This document shows positions 1 through 7,016 of a stretch of DNA of 38,076 nucleotides, one piece after another. A model generated the notes under the pieces. That model saw only the letters and a program-made list of their open reading frames with translations. It had not been told where the DNA came from and searched no databases. Made by a program: the position numbers and the translations under genes. Source of the DNA: Tepidicella xavieri (GTDB lineage: Bacteria > Pseudomonadota > Gammaproteobacteria > Burkholderiales > Burkholderiaceae_C); the NCBI RefSeq assembly GCF_004363315.1, contig NZ_SNYL01000022.1, positions 1 to 38,076 on the forward strand, in the 5' to 3' direction. Position 1 is the first letter of the stretch, and each line of letters opens with the position of its first letter.

Positions 1-1
1 G

Positions 2-445
2 GCGATGGACCAGGTGCGCCGCGCGGAGATGGCCACCGACGCGCAGGCGGTGCGAGCCGCGCTGGGCGCTGGCGGCCGCAAGACGCTCAGGCAGCGGCTG
101 AAGATGGCGCTGCGCGAGGTGTACGCACGGGCCACAGCGCACAACAGCATCGAACAGGCCGCATCCGACCTCAGGGCCTGGCTGAGCTGGGCGCGGCGCT
201 GTCGGCTCGAGCCGTTCAAGAAGCTGGCCGCCACGCTCAAGGAGCGGTTCGACGCGGTGGTGCGCGGCATGGTCGATCACCGCAGCAACGCCTTCGTCGA
301 GGCGATGAACGGGCTGCTGCAGCAGGCCAAGCGCGCCGCGCGCGGCTTCAGGACGAGCCAGAACTTCATCGCCATCGCCTACCTGCGCATGTCCAAGCTC
401 AAGCACCTGCCGGCCAGCCCGTTCGCGCCGGCGATGCCCCAGTGA
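2..445 (+). CDS. ISL3-family transposase, C-terminal part (gene runs off the left edge)
   Basis: This is the C-terminal end of a DDE transposase, the enzyme that cuts and joins the ends of its own insertion sequence. The reading frame is open to the left edge, so the start and most of the catalytic core are outside the window. About 147 residues are visible, rich in Arg and Lys. They carry the end-of-family pattern in which a catalytic Glu lies in a helix reading SNAFVEAMNGLLQQAKR (E near position 301), followed by a GFR turn and a YLRMSKLKHLP tail. That pattern is typical of ISL3-type transposases (DDE_Tnp_ISL3). The stop lies about 30 bases inside the probable right terminal repeat, as expected for an intact right end. 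Whether the whole element is functional cannot be judged from this fragment. Confidence 0.82.
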   Translation, partial: AMDQVRRAEMATDAQAVRAALGAGGRKTLRQRLKMALREVYARATAHNSIEQAASDLRAWLSWARRCRLEPFKKLAATLKERFDAVVRGMVDHRSNAFVEAMNGLLQQAKRAARGFRTSQNFIAIAYLRMSKLKHLPASPFAPAMPQ

Positions 446-452
446 CGGTGTT

Positions 453-479
453 GCTTTCCACACGAAACGACATGGAGCC
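453..479. repeat. Probable right terminal inverted repeat of the ISL3-type element
   Basis: Read on the minus strand from 479 the sequence begins GGCTCCATGTCGTTTCGTGT and ends in GGAAAGC. The GGCTC start and the internal CACACGAAA block are like ISL3-family ends as I remember them. It sits just after the transposase stop. The next eight bases (480-487) would be the target duplication, but the other copy lies outside the window, so this cannot be confirmed. Confidence 0.45.
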
Positions 480-490
480 TCTAAAAGGTG

Positions 491-499
491 TGCTAACAT
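491..499 (+). promoter_or_regulatory. Possible extended -10 promoter for the leader and DUF3293 gene
   Basis: TG-C-TAACAT is an extended -10 element placed to start a transcript near 505, at the first base of the folded leader. No convincing -35 is seen; it would fall within the IS terminal repeat. The call is weak but agrees with the leader model. Confidence 0.3.
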
Positions 500-500
500 A

Positions 501-641
501 AACTCAACATTTTGAGTTGGGTCGACGCCCACGCCAACCTGCCTACCCGGGCAAGGTGGATCGCGAAAGCGAATGTGGCTCCATCCGGAGCAACCAAGCG
601 GGAAGCGTCGGCCCTCCAGATCGGAGGGCTTTCTTGTTTTC
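501..641 (+). ncRNA. Candidate structured leader RNA: four-way junction plus Shine-Dalgarno hairpin
   Basis: The DNA between the IS end and the DUF3293 gene folds by eye into several stems. A small hairpin pairs 501-506 with 513-518. An outer stem pairs CGACGC (523-528) with GCGTCG (605-610). It encloses three hairpins. The first is 534-543 with 550-559, nine pairs with two single-base bulges. The second is 561-564 with 569-572, capped by a GAAA tetraloop. The third is 578-582 with 587-591, five perfect pairs. A last hairpin pairs GCCCTCC (611-617) with GGAGGGC (623-629) and is followed by a T-rich tail. The outer stem could extend to 520-522/611-613, which would disrupt the last hairpin, so two exclusive folds are possible. 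I do not recognise a known riboswitch family. An extended -10 (TGCTAACAT, 491-499) lies just upstream. That this is a real RNA is inferred from base pairing only. Confidence 0.45.
611..641 (+). terminator. Hairpin with T-rich tail that also holds the DUF3293 ribosome binding site
   Basis: Seven perfect pairs (611-617 with 623-629, loop AGATC) are followed by a run of mostly T at 630-640, the form of an intrinsic terminator. The 3' arm is GGAGGG, five bases ahead of a TTG codon at 634 that opens the DUF3293 frame. The same hairpin could therefore stop transcription, mask the ribosome binding site, or both. Which one happens cannot be read from sequence. Confidence 0.5.
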
Positions 642-1062
642 AGATTCCGTTATTGATTCCGTCACCATCCAGGCCTACCTGGAGACTCACTACCGCGTGC
701 ATGGCGAGGTGCCCTTCGTTCTGCAAATCGGACAGGTAAGTCCAGACTTGTTGTCTTTGTACGCGCGCCACAATGTGAACTGTGCCGCATTTCTCACGGG
801 CTGCAACCCATTCAGCCGAGCGGTTAGTGAACCTGAAAACCGAGAGCGGCAGACGTCGCTGGGGGCAGAACTGACCCGCCGTAGTCTGACATTCGTCGAG
901 GGCATCGGCCAGCATCCGTCGAACAACTGGCCAGGCGAAGAGAGCTTCCTTGTCCTGGGCTTGGATCTCGAAGCGGCCAAGACGCTGGGTGAGCGATTCG
1001 AACAAAACGCGATCGTATGGTGTGGCGCCGATGGTGTGCCACAACTCATCGTCTTGAGGTAA
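634..1062 (+). CDS. DUF3293 domain protein
   Basis: A soluble protein of about 142 residues whose whole length fits the DUF3293 family, small bacterial proteins of unknown function. Recognisable blocks run in order: a YLETHYRV opening, FVLQIGQ, AAFLTGCNPFS, a GIGQHPSNNWPGEESFLVLG core, then a C-terminal FEQNAIVWCGADGVPQLIVLR. No signal peptide or membrane segment is seen. The start chosen is TTG at 634, with GGAGGG five bases upstream. The frame stays open back to a TTG at 517, but that would translate the folded leader into a sequence with no family match. Shadow frames on the other strand are ignored. The gene lies directly behind the candidate regulatory leader and heads a group of small unassigned genes between two IS remnants. 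No biochemical role can be given. Confidence 0.8.
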   Translation: MFSDSVIDSVTIQAYLETHYRVHGEVPFVLQIGQVSPDLLSLYARHNVNCAAFLTGCNPFSRAVSEPENRERQTSLGAELTRRSLTFVEGIGQHPSNNWPGEESFLVLGLDLEAAKTLGERFEQNAIVWCGADGVPQLIVLR

Positions 1063-1163
1063 CCCATGGTTTGGTCTGACCGCATAACGCATCTAGACCG
1101 GGGGAATTTGATCCAGATTGCCGCCCCCGACGCATCGTCAAAGCGGCTAAAGAGGAGTGATTA

Positions 1164-1448
1164 ATGTCCAACGTTCAAGAAGCACATCGACCAACACAAA
1201 CGGAAATCGAGTGTGTCCTGTCAGCGTCTGACTCCTATATCGAGACGCTCAACATCAAGACCATCGAAGCGCAACCCTGGCTGGTCGAACTGGTCATCAT
1301 GACGCAGTTGCTGAGCGCAAAGAACCCTGAGGAAAAGCGGGTGAAGTCACGAACCTGTATTGAGCGCACCCGCCTGGTCGAAATTCAAGGTGCCATCGGT
1401 AGATTCCTGCAGTCCTCAAGCTCATCGGATGAGCCACGGCATTCGTAA
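1164..1448 (+). CDS. Small protein of unknown function
   Basis: I do not recognise this 94-residue product. The start is well supported: an AGAGGAG ribosome binding site at 1151-1156 stands seven bases before the ATG. The protein is soluble and looks mostly helical, with a polar N-terminus, a hydrophobic stretch near residues 37-51 (QPWLVELVIMTQLL), a charged KNPEEKRVKSR segment, and a short Ser-rich tail. No catalytic motif or metal-binding pattern is visible. It lies about 100 bases after the DUF3293 gene on the same strand and in the same patch of less GC-rich DNA. It could be cotranscribed with the genes on either side, but no domain links it to them. Confidence 0.55.
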   Translation: MSNVQEAHRPTQTEIECVLSASDSYIETLNIKTIEAQPWLVELVIMTQLLSAKNPEEKRVKSRTCIERTRLVEIQGAIGRFLQSSSSSDEPRHS

Positions 1449-1527
1449 TCTGTAAAACCATGACCGCCATAGTCGCCATGCTTGCCGCTGAACACCCTCA
1501 GATGCAACAACTGGCGTGGGTCAATGT

Positions 1528-1896
1528 ATGAGTTTGATCGAGCAAATTCGGGAACTGCTTCAGTCTGCCGCGAGGGATCGCCTTTCGGGGGGACAGTTCG
1601 GTGAAGTGGTGGCTGTGGACAATGGGCAGCAGATTACTTACCAGTTTCCGTTGGCCACTGGTATGGCGTGGCAGGCGAAAAAATCTTCATATTTGCGTCG
1701 GTTTGGCGAGCTACCGACTTGGGTGCAGTTGCTCCATCCAATGCATCGAATCAGTCTTTGCAACATATCGCTCGGCGTCGGTCTGCCGCCGCCTCAAGCG
1801 ATAGAGGAAGAAGCAATAGCGCCGTACCTTGCAAAACCTCAGAGCGCCGAGGTAAGCCGGCAAGTGCCGGATACGCGGCACCGAGCTCCCTTTTGA
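1528..1896 (+). CDS. Hypothetical protein, possibly frameshifted at a run of six A
   Basis: I do not recognise this product of about 122 residues. The start chosen is ATG at 1528; a GTG at 1516 in the same frame would add four residues. The first 50 residues (starting MSLIEQIRELLQSAARDRLS) look like ordinary soluble protein. Beyond the A-run at about 1678-1683 the frame becomes Pro- and Gln-rich and less protein-like. A second frame, open from 1668 to 1904, reads GEKIFIFASVWRATDLGAV right after the same run. One extra A would join the two. Either the gene is as drawn, it is broken, or the run is a slippage site. It ends 20 bases before the next gene. Confidence 0.4.
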   Translation: MSLIEQIRELLQSAARDRLSGGQFGEVVAVDNGQQITYQFPLATGMAWQAKKSSYLRRFGELPTWVQLLHPMHRISLCNISLGVGLPPPQAIEEEAIAPYLAKPQSAEVSRQVPDTRHRAPF

Positions 1897-1916
1897 GGCA
1901 TTGATCTGCGACAGCC

Positions 1917-2861
1917 ATGAGCAATTCAGACGACGACTACCCAGAGATTGGCAAGCGCCGACGCGGCATGGTGCTTGTTTGCCACGGAGACGATCGGCCG
2001 GATCAATTCGCAGATTGGCTTCAGCCACTTGTGGTCGAATTTGAAAGACTCTCATCGCTTGCGTCTGAGTTCGGCATCGAATTGACCCCTGAAGACGGGG
2101 CGTCGCCGATTGTCAGCGTCATCGATTTTTGTGAGCGACTCGGTATCGAATTCAGCTCCACCTTTTGGGAAGGGTTCCTGATAAGTGGTGTTTACCACTT
2201 AGGGTGGATCAAGGTAGGTACTGTGCGCTCCGCCTCGGCGCACGGCAGAAAACTCATCCGAAAGCTTGAAAAGCAAGCTGATCGCGCTATCCGGCAAGCG
2301 GTCATTCGTGACATTCAACGCATCAAGGATCTAGACGAATTCATCGAGAGAACTGCTGATGATCGAGTGGGTCTGCGGGAAAAGATCGCCGCCTTAACCG
2401 AGACTGTGCACGCCACGAAGCTCGCTTTAGATGCCGCGAATGAAAAGCTCAGCAAAGCTGCCGAGAGTGACACGCAGGAAATCGACCGCGCCTGCATACG
2501 AATGGCATCTGCCTTGTTGTCAGGAGAAGCCTGCCGCGTTGTCGCCGGACCGCTGGTGCTGTGGGACGACGGTGTCGTGTATGCGATCTGCTCTTGGGGC
2601 GGAAGTCCGATCCCCGAAGGATCGTCCCCCGCAGTCCTACTCGAAGCAGTTCAACAGTCTGGGAGGCGCGTGGTTCGGGTGCGAGATGCAACAGTAATTG
2701 GTGGGTTCCTCAATCCGGTCTATCGCAAAGGCCCTGCATCTATAAAGGGGTGGTCGAGGGTCTGGTCGCATCGTGAGAAGCGGCCACGCAACTTTACTGT
2801 CGAGCCACCAGAATATGCCGAGCAGGTACGCAAGATTCACGATGCGCTGGCATCTGGCTAG
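1917..2861 (+). CDS. Hypothetical protein with central coiled coil
   Basis: A soluble protein of 314 residues that I cannot place in a family. Residues 1-35 are charged and lead into a GMVLVCHGDDRPDQF stretch. Residues 105-190 are rich in Lys, Glu, Ala and Leu with heptad-like spacing (for example LREKIAALTETVHATKLALD), suggesting a coiled coil and probably oligomerisation. Residues 195-314 look like a separate folded domain with a VVAGPLVLWDDGVVYAIC strand-rich part. No nucleotide-binding or nuclease motif is seen, and no membrane segment. The ATG at 1917 lacks a strong ribosome binding site. The TAG stop lies in the CTAG next to the IS5-type element, so the gene ends exactly at the insertion point. 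Its place with other unknown genes between IS remnants suggests horizontal acquisition. Confidence 0.6.
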   Translation: MSNSDDDYPEIGKRRRGMVLVCHGDDRPDQFADWLQPLVVEFERLSSLASEFGIELTPEDGASPIVSVIDFCERLGIEFSSTFWEGFLISGVYHLGWIKVGTVRSASAHGRKLIRKLEKQADRAIRQAVIRDIQRIKDLDEFIERTADDRVGLREKIAALTETVHATKLALDAANEKLSKAAESDTQEIDRACIRMASALLSGEACRVVAGPLVLWDDGVVYAICSWGGSPIPEGSSPAVLLEAVQQSGRRVVRVRDATVIGGFLNPVYRKGPASIKGWSRVWSHREKRPRNFTVEPPEYAEQVRKIHDALASG

Positions 2862-3135
2862 GGAAGGTCTGCAAAACCTTCCTGCCAGACTGCCGGGATG
2901 GGACAATAGCGACATGAAGCAGATGAGTCTTCAGGCGCCGATGTATACGGGCTTTGAGCTGCGCACCAAGCGCACCCGCAAGCGTGCGTTTTTGGAACAG
3001 ATGGACCGTGTGGTGCCGTGGGCAGAGTTGGTCGCACTCATCGAGCCGTATGCGCCGAAGGCGGGTCCCAAGGGTGGGCGTCCTGCCTTTGCGGTAGAGA
3101 AGCTGCTGAGGATTCATTTTTTGCAGCAAAATTTA
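2858..3135 (+). mobile_element. Truncated IS5-family insertion sequence (left part only)
   Basis: The element seems to begin at 2862 with GGAAGGTCTGCAAAACCTTC, containing a GGAAGGT/ACCTTCC inverted pair. CTAG at 2858-2861 lies immediately before it and fits the YTAR-type target known for IS5 elements. About 270 bases remain, covering the left end and the N-terminal part of the transposase. The right part has been lost somewhere around 3128-3140, where the sequence passes without a repeat into the region downstream of the indolepyruvate oxidoreductase gene. Confidence 0.6.
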
Positions 3136-3138
3136 TAG
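2914..3138 (+). pseudogene. IS5-family transposase, N-terminal fragment
   Basis: The ATG at 2914 begins a frame of 74 codons reading MKQMSLQAPMYTGFELRTKR, then VPWAELVALIEPYAPKAG and GRPAFAVEKLLRIHFLQQ. This is the N-terminal domain of IS5-type transposases, which normally exceed 300 residues. After LQQ the frame gives only Asn-Leu and a stop. The catalytic DDE core is absent, so this cannot be an active transposase. The truncation point is near 3130. The remaining fragment was probably left by a later deletion or recombination between this patch and the backbone. Confidence 0.75.
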
Positions 3139-3161
3139 TGTAAAACGGATCGGGCGCCCAT

Positions 3162-3178
3162 CCTGACCGGGGGTCAGG
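3162..3178 (-). terminator. Hairpin at the end of the indolepyruvate oxidoreductase gene
   Basis: CCTGACC (3162-3168) pairs perfectly with GGTCAGG (3172-3178) across a three-base loop, and the stop codon of the minus-strand gene lies inside the stem. On the minus strand a GGGCGCCC palindrome and then TTTT follow some 20 bases later. The T-run is not adjacent, so this is only a possible terminator. Confidence 0.3.
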
Positions 3179-6100
3179 CCACCTGGCGCTGCCCGTCGGT
3201 GGCGCGCTCGCCGGGCTGGCGCCAACGCGCCAACAGGGCCTGCCAGCGCTCACGCGCGGCACGCAGGTTGCGTTCCTTGACGTGACCAAAGCCTTTGATG
3301 AGCTCTGGCACCTGGGCGATCTCCAGCGCCAAGGCATGGCGCTCGGCATCGAGCCGGCCGATCACCTCTTCGATCAGGTCCATGTATTCGCCGATCAGGG
3401 CGCGCTCGGTGCGCCGCTCCTCGGTGTAGCCAAACACATCGAGCGCGGTCCCCCGCAAGCCTTTGAGCTTGGCCAGCAGGCCGAAGGCTTTGAGCATCCA
3501 CGGCCCATAGGTTTGCTTGACCAGTTGGCCCTTGTCGTTCTTTTTGGCCAGCAGCGGCGGCGCCAAGTGGAAGCGCAGGGTGTAGTCGCCCTCGAACTGC
3601 TCGGCCAGTTTCTGACGGAAGCTGCCATCGGTGTAGAGGCGAGCGACTTCGTACTCGTCCTTGTAAGCCATGAGGCGGAACAGCTGCCGCGCCACGGTCT
3701 CGGCCAGCGCGGACTTGCCCGCGCCGAGTGCCGCGGCTTCAGCCTGCTGGACGCGGCGCACGAACGCCTCGTACCGCTGCGCGTAGGCGGCGTTCTGATA
3801 GTCGGTCAGGAAGGCGACGCGACGGCGCACCAGGCTGTCGAGGGTGTCGCGCGGCTTGAACTCGATGACCTGGGCCGGCGCCAGCAATGCCTTGACCTTG
3901 GCCCAGTCATGGGCGGCCTGCCGCCCCCACTCGAAAGCGGCCTTGTTCTGCTCCACCGCCACCCCGTTGAGCTCGATGGCCCGCATCAGCGATTCGTGCC
4001 GCAGCGGAATCCAGCCACGCTGCCAGGCGTAGCCCAGCACCATGGGGTTGATGAAAATGCTGTCGCCCATCAGGCGGGTGGCCATGGCGTCGGCATCGAA
4101 GGCGCCCACGCCCTCGATCCCCACGGCCTGGGTGATGGCGGCCACGCATTGCTCCGCCGGGTTTTGCCAGCCGGCATTTTTGACGAAGGCCGCCGTGGGC
4201 GTGGCATGGGTGTTGAGCGCCACATGGGTGCGTCCCTGCAACATCCGCAGGGTGGTTTCCTTGCCCGCGGCCACGATCGGGTCACAGCCGATGACCAGGT
4301 CGGCCCCGGCCATGCTGACGCGGGTGGTCAGAATGTCTTCCTGGCGATCGGCGATCAGCACATGGCTCCAGGTGGCGCCGCCCTTTTGCGCCAGACCGGC
4401 GGCGTCTTGCGTGACGATGCCTTTGCCCTCCAGATGGGCCGCCACCCCCAGCAGTTGACCGATGGTGATGACCCCGGTGCCCCCAACCCCGGCCACCACG
4501 ATGCCCCAGGCCTGCGCGGCGCTGGGCAGCACCGGATCGGGCAGCGCCCCCAGGCTGGCCGGCGTGGGCGCCGCCGCCCCTTTGGCCTTTTTCTTCAATT
4601 GCCCGCCCTCGACGGTGACGAAGCTGGGGCAAAAGCCACGGGTGCAGGAAAAGTCCTTGTTGCAGGTGCTTTGGTTGATGGCGCGCTTGCGGCCGAATTC
4701 GGTTTCCAGCGGTTCCACGCTCAGGCAGTTGCTCTGCACGCCGCAGTCGCCGCAACCTTCGCACACCGCTTCGTTGATGACCACACGCTTGGCCGGATCG
4801 GCCATGGTGCCGCGCTTGCGGCGGCGGCGTTTTTCGGTGGCGCAGGTCTGATCGTAGATGATGACGGTGGTGCCCGGGATCTCGCGGAATTCGCGCTGGA
4901 TGCGGTCGAGCGCATCGCGGTGCTCCACGGCAATGCCTTCGGGCAGGGTCAACGTGGCGCCACCGATGGTGGTGTGGTGGGCGCCGCGGTATTTCTCGGG
5001 CTCGTCAGTGACGATGGTGATCTTGCGCACCCCTTCGGCCCGCAGGCTGTGTGCCATTTGCAGCACGCTGTGGCCTTCCGGCCGCTCACCCACGGGCTGG
5101 CCACCGGTCATGGCCACGGCATCGTTGTACAGCAGCTTGTAGGTGATGTTGACGCCGGCCGCAATGCTTTGCCGGATCGCCAGCAGGCCGCTGTGGAAGT
5201 AGGTGCCGTCCCCCAGGTTGGCGAAGATGTGCTGCTCGTGGCTGAAGGGCTGCTGCCCCACCCAGGGCACGCCCTCGCCTCCCATCTGCGTGAACCCGTA
5301 GGTGCCGCGGTCCATCCAGATCGTCATGAAGTGGCAACCGATGCCGGCCATGGCACGCGAGCCCTCAGGCACCTGGGTGCTGGTGTTGTGCGGGCAGCCG
5401 CTGCAAAACCACGGCAACCGGTCGGCCTGCGGCGTCTGGGCCTGCAGCACCTGCAAGGAGCGCTCTTTGGCTTCCAGAATGGCCAGTTGGGCATCGACGC
5501 GGGCAGCGATGTCGCTGCCTTCGGGCAGAAGGCCGCGCTTTTTCAGCCGTTTGGCCAATGCCCGCGCGATGATGGCCGGCGTCAGGTCGGCGTTGGCGCG
5601 CAGCAGTTGGTGGGCGCTCGGATTGGGCACCGACCATTCGCCGCCGGAGTGGTCGCCTTCGATTTCGTCGAACTTACCCAGCACGTCCGGCCGCACGTCG
5701 GGGCGCCAGTTGTACAACTCCTCTTTGAGTTGGTATTCGATGACCTGGCGCTTTTCCTCCACCACCAGGATTTCGCGCAGCCCCGTGGCAAAGGCGCGGG
5801 TGATCTGCGCCTCCAGCGGCCAGACCACCGCCACCTTGTGCACGCGAATGCCCAGCTGCCGGCAGGCGGCCTCATCCAGCCCCAGGTCGTGCAGGGCCTG
5901 CCGCAGATCGTTGTAAGCCTTGCCGCTGGCGATGATGCCGTAGCGGTCGTGGGGCCCCTCGATGACGTTGTGGTTGAGCCGGTTGGCCCGCACATAGGCC
6001 AGCGCCGCGTACCACTTGTAATCCATGAGCCGGGCTTCCTGCTCCAGCGCCGAGTCGGGCCAGCGGATGTGCACGCCGCCCGGCGGCATGTCGAATTCGG

Positions 6101-6806
6101 GCAGCACGATCTGCACCCGGTGCGGATCGATGTCCACCGTGGCGCTGGATTCGACAACCTCCTGGATCGTCTTCATGCCAGCCCACACGCCCGCAAAGCG
6201 GCTCATCGCCCAAGCGTGCAGGCCCAGGTCCAGGATCTCTTGCACGCTGGCCGGGAAGAACACCGGCAACCCGCAGGCCTTGAAAATGTGGTCGCTCTGG
6301 TGCGCGGCGGTGGAGCTCTTGGCCACGTGGTCGTCACCGGCCACCGCGATCACGCCGCCCCACGGCGTGGTGCCCGCCATGTTGGCGTGCTTGAACACAT
6401 CGGAGCAGCGGTCCACGCCCGGCCCCTTGCCGTACCAGATGCCAAACACGCCATCGAACTTGTTGCTGCCCGCGGGCGCAAAGCCCAGCATCTGCGTGCC
6501 CCACAGCGCCGTGGCGGCCAGCTCTTCATTGACGCCGGGCTGGAACACGATGTTTTGGGCCTGCAAATGCTTGCGGGCGCTCCACAGGGCCTGGTCATAG
6601 CCCCCCAACGGGGATCCACGGTAGCCGCTGACGAAACCGGCCGTGTTCTTGCCCTGCAACGCATCGCGCTGGCGTTGCAGCATGGGCAGCTTCACCAGGG
6701 CCTGCACCCCGCTCATGAAAGCCCGTCCGTGTTCGAGGGCGTATTTGTCATCCAGCGTGACGGTTTCCAGGGCGCGGCGGATGTGCTCGGGCAAGGGCGC
6801 ATTCAT
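3174..6806 (-). CDS. Indolepyruvate ferredoxin oxidoreductase, fused subunits
   Basis: Predicted to oxidise arylpyruvates such as indolepyruvate to aryl-acetyl-CoA with ferredoxin as electron acceptor, in aromatic amino acid breakdown. The protein has about 1210 residues, in keeping with fused forms; archaea use separate IorA and IorB. In order: an N-terminal pyrimidine/TPP half (GYRGSPLGGYDQALW near residue 55), a TPP-domain motif GCPHNTSTQVPEGS near 470, Cys-rich iron-sulfur motifs CEGCGDCGVQSNC and CTRGFCPSF near 680-720, and the gamma-type domain GVGGTGVITIGQLL near 775. The ATG at 6806 is preceded by AGGAGA at good spacing. The long frame upstream of it is only read-through of the promoter region. 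The gene faces away from an Lrp/AsnC-type regulator across 210 bases, so that protein probably controls it. Substrate is assigned from family only. Confidence 0.9.
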   Translation of the reverse strand: MNAPLPEHIRRALETVTLDDKYALEHGRAFMSGVQALVKLPMLQRQRDALQGKNTAGFVSGYRGSPLGGYDQALWSARKHLQAQNIVFQPGVNEELAATALWGTQMLGFAPAGSNKFDGVFGIWYGKGPGVDRCSDVFKHANMAGTTPWGGVIAVAGDDHVAKSSTAAHQSDHIFKACGLPVFFPASVQEILDLGLHAWAMSRFAGVWAGMKTIQEVVESSATVDIDPHRVQIVLPEFDMPPGGVHIRWPDSALEQEARLMDYKWYAALAYVRANRLNHNVIEGPHDRYGIIASGKAYNDLRQALHDLGLDEAACRQLGIRVHKVAVVWPLEAQITRAFATGLREILVVEEKRQVIEYQLKEELYNWRPDVRPDVLGKFDEIEGDHSGGEWSVPNPSAHQLLRANADLTPAIIARALAKRLKKRGLLPEGSDIAARVDAQLAILEAKERSLQVLQAQTPQADRLPWFCSGCPHNTSTQVPEGSRAMAGIGCHFMTIWMDRGTYGFTQMGGEGVPWVGQQPFSHEQHIFANLGDGTYFHSGLLAIRQSIAAGVNITYKLLYNDAVAMTGGQPVGERPEGHSVLQMAHSLRAEGVRKITIVTDEPEKYRGAHHTTIGGATLTLPEGIAVEHRDALDRIQREFREIPGTTVIIYDQTCATEKRRRRKRGTMADPAKRVVINEAVCEGCGDCGVQSNCLSVEPLETEFGRKRAINQSTCNKDFSCTRGFCPSFVTVEGGQLKKKAKGAAAPTPASLGALPDPVLPSAAQAWGIVVAGVGGTGVITIGQLLGVAAHLEGKGIVTQDAAGLAQKGGATWSHVLIADRQEDILTTRVSMAGADLVIGCDPIVAAGKETTLRMLQGRTHVALNTHATPTAAFVKNAGWQNPAEQCVAAITQAVGIEGVGAFDADAMATRLMGDSIFINPMVLGYAWQRGWIPLRHESLMRAIELNGVAVEQNKAAFEWGRQAAHDWAKVKALLAPAQVIEFKPRDTLDSLVRRRVAFLTDYQNAAYAQRYEAFVRRVQQAEAAALGAGKSALAETVARQLFRLMAYKDEYEVARLYTDGSFRQKLAEQFEGDYTLRFHLAPPLLAKKNDKGQLVKQTYGPWMLKAFGLLAKLKGLRGTALDVFGYTEERRTERALIGEYMDLIEEVIGRLDAERHALALEIAQVPELIKGFGHVKERNLRAARERWQALLARWRQPGERATDGQRQVA

Positions 6807-6928
6807 GGTTGTCTCCTGCGATGTGACGGCCGGTGGGCCAGTGCTGTGACGGAACCCGCGGGTGGCGGGGCCAGGATCCGCAAGCCAGGATCGCTGGCGC
6901 GCGGACACGTGTATGGAAAGTACCGCAA

Positions 6929-6957
6929 AGTGTATGCCCTCTGGGCTGGAATGTCTT
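6929..6957 (-). promoter_or_regulatory. Possible sigma-70 promoter of the indolepyruvate oxidoreductase gene
   Basis: On the minus strand AAGACA (6952-6957) and TACACT (6929-6934) are separated by 17 bases. Each hexamer matches four of six consensus positions. They would start a transcript with a leader of about 115 bases. Confidence 0.35.
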
Positions 6958-6988
6958 TGCTTTTCGCGCCCGGGACAACCCCCATACA

Positions 6989-7006
6989 GAAAGAATCTTT
7001 CATAAT
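6989..7006 (+). promoter_or_regulatory. Palindrome and -10 element ahead of the Lrp/AsnC-type gene
   Basis: GAAAG-AAT-CTTTC (6989-7001) is a perfect inverted repeat, and its last base begins CATAAT (7001-7006), a five-of-six match to a -10. A start about seven bases later would be near 7013, almost at the ATG (7017). No ribosome binding site is seen, so the message may be nearly leaderless. The palindrome is a natural candidate for an autoregulatory Lrp/AsnC operator. Confidence 0.35.
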
Positions 7007-7016
7007 TGACCCTATC

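Noticed and set aside
517-633. N-terminal extension of the DUF3293 protein from TTG 517
   Set aside because: The added 39 residues are translated from the folded leader, have no resemblance to the family, and no ribosome site precedes 517, while GGAGGG precedes 634.
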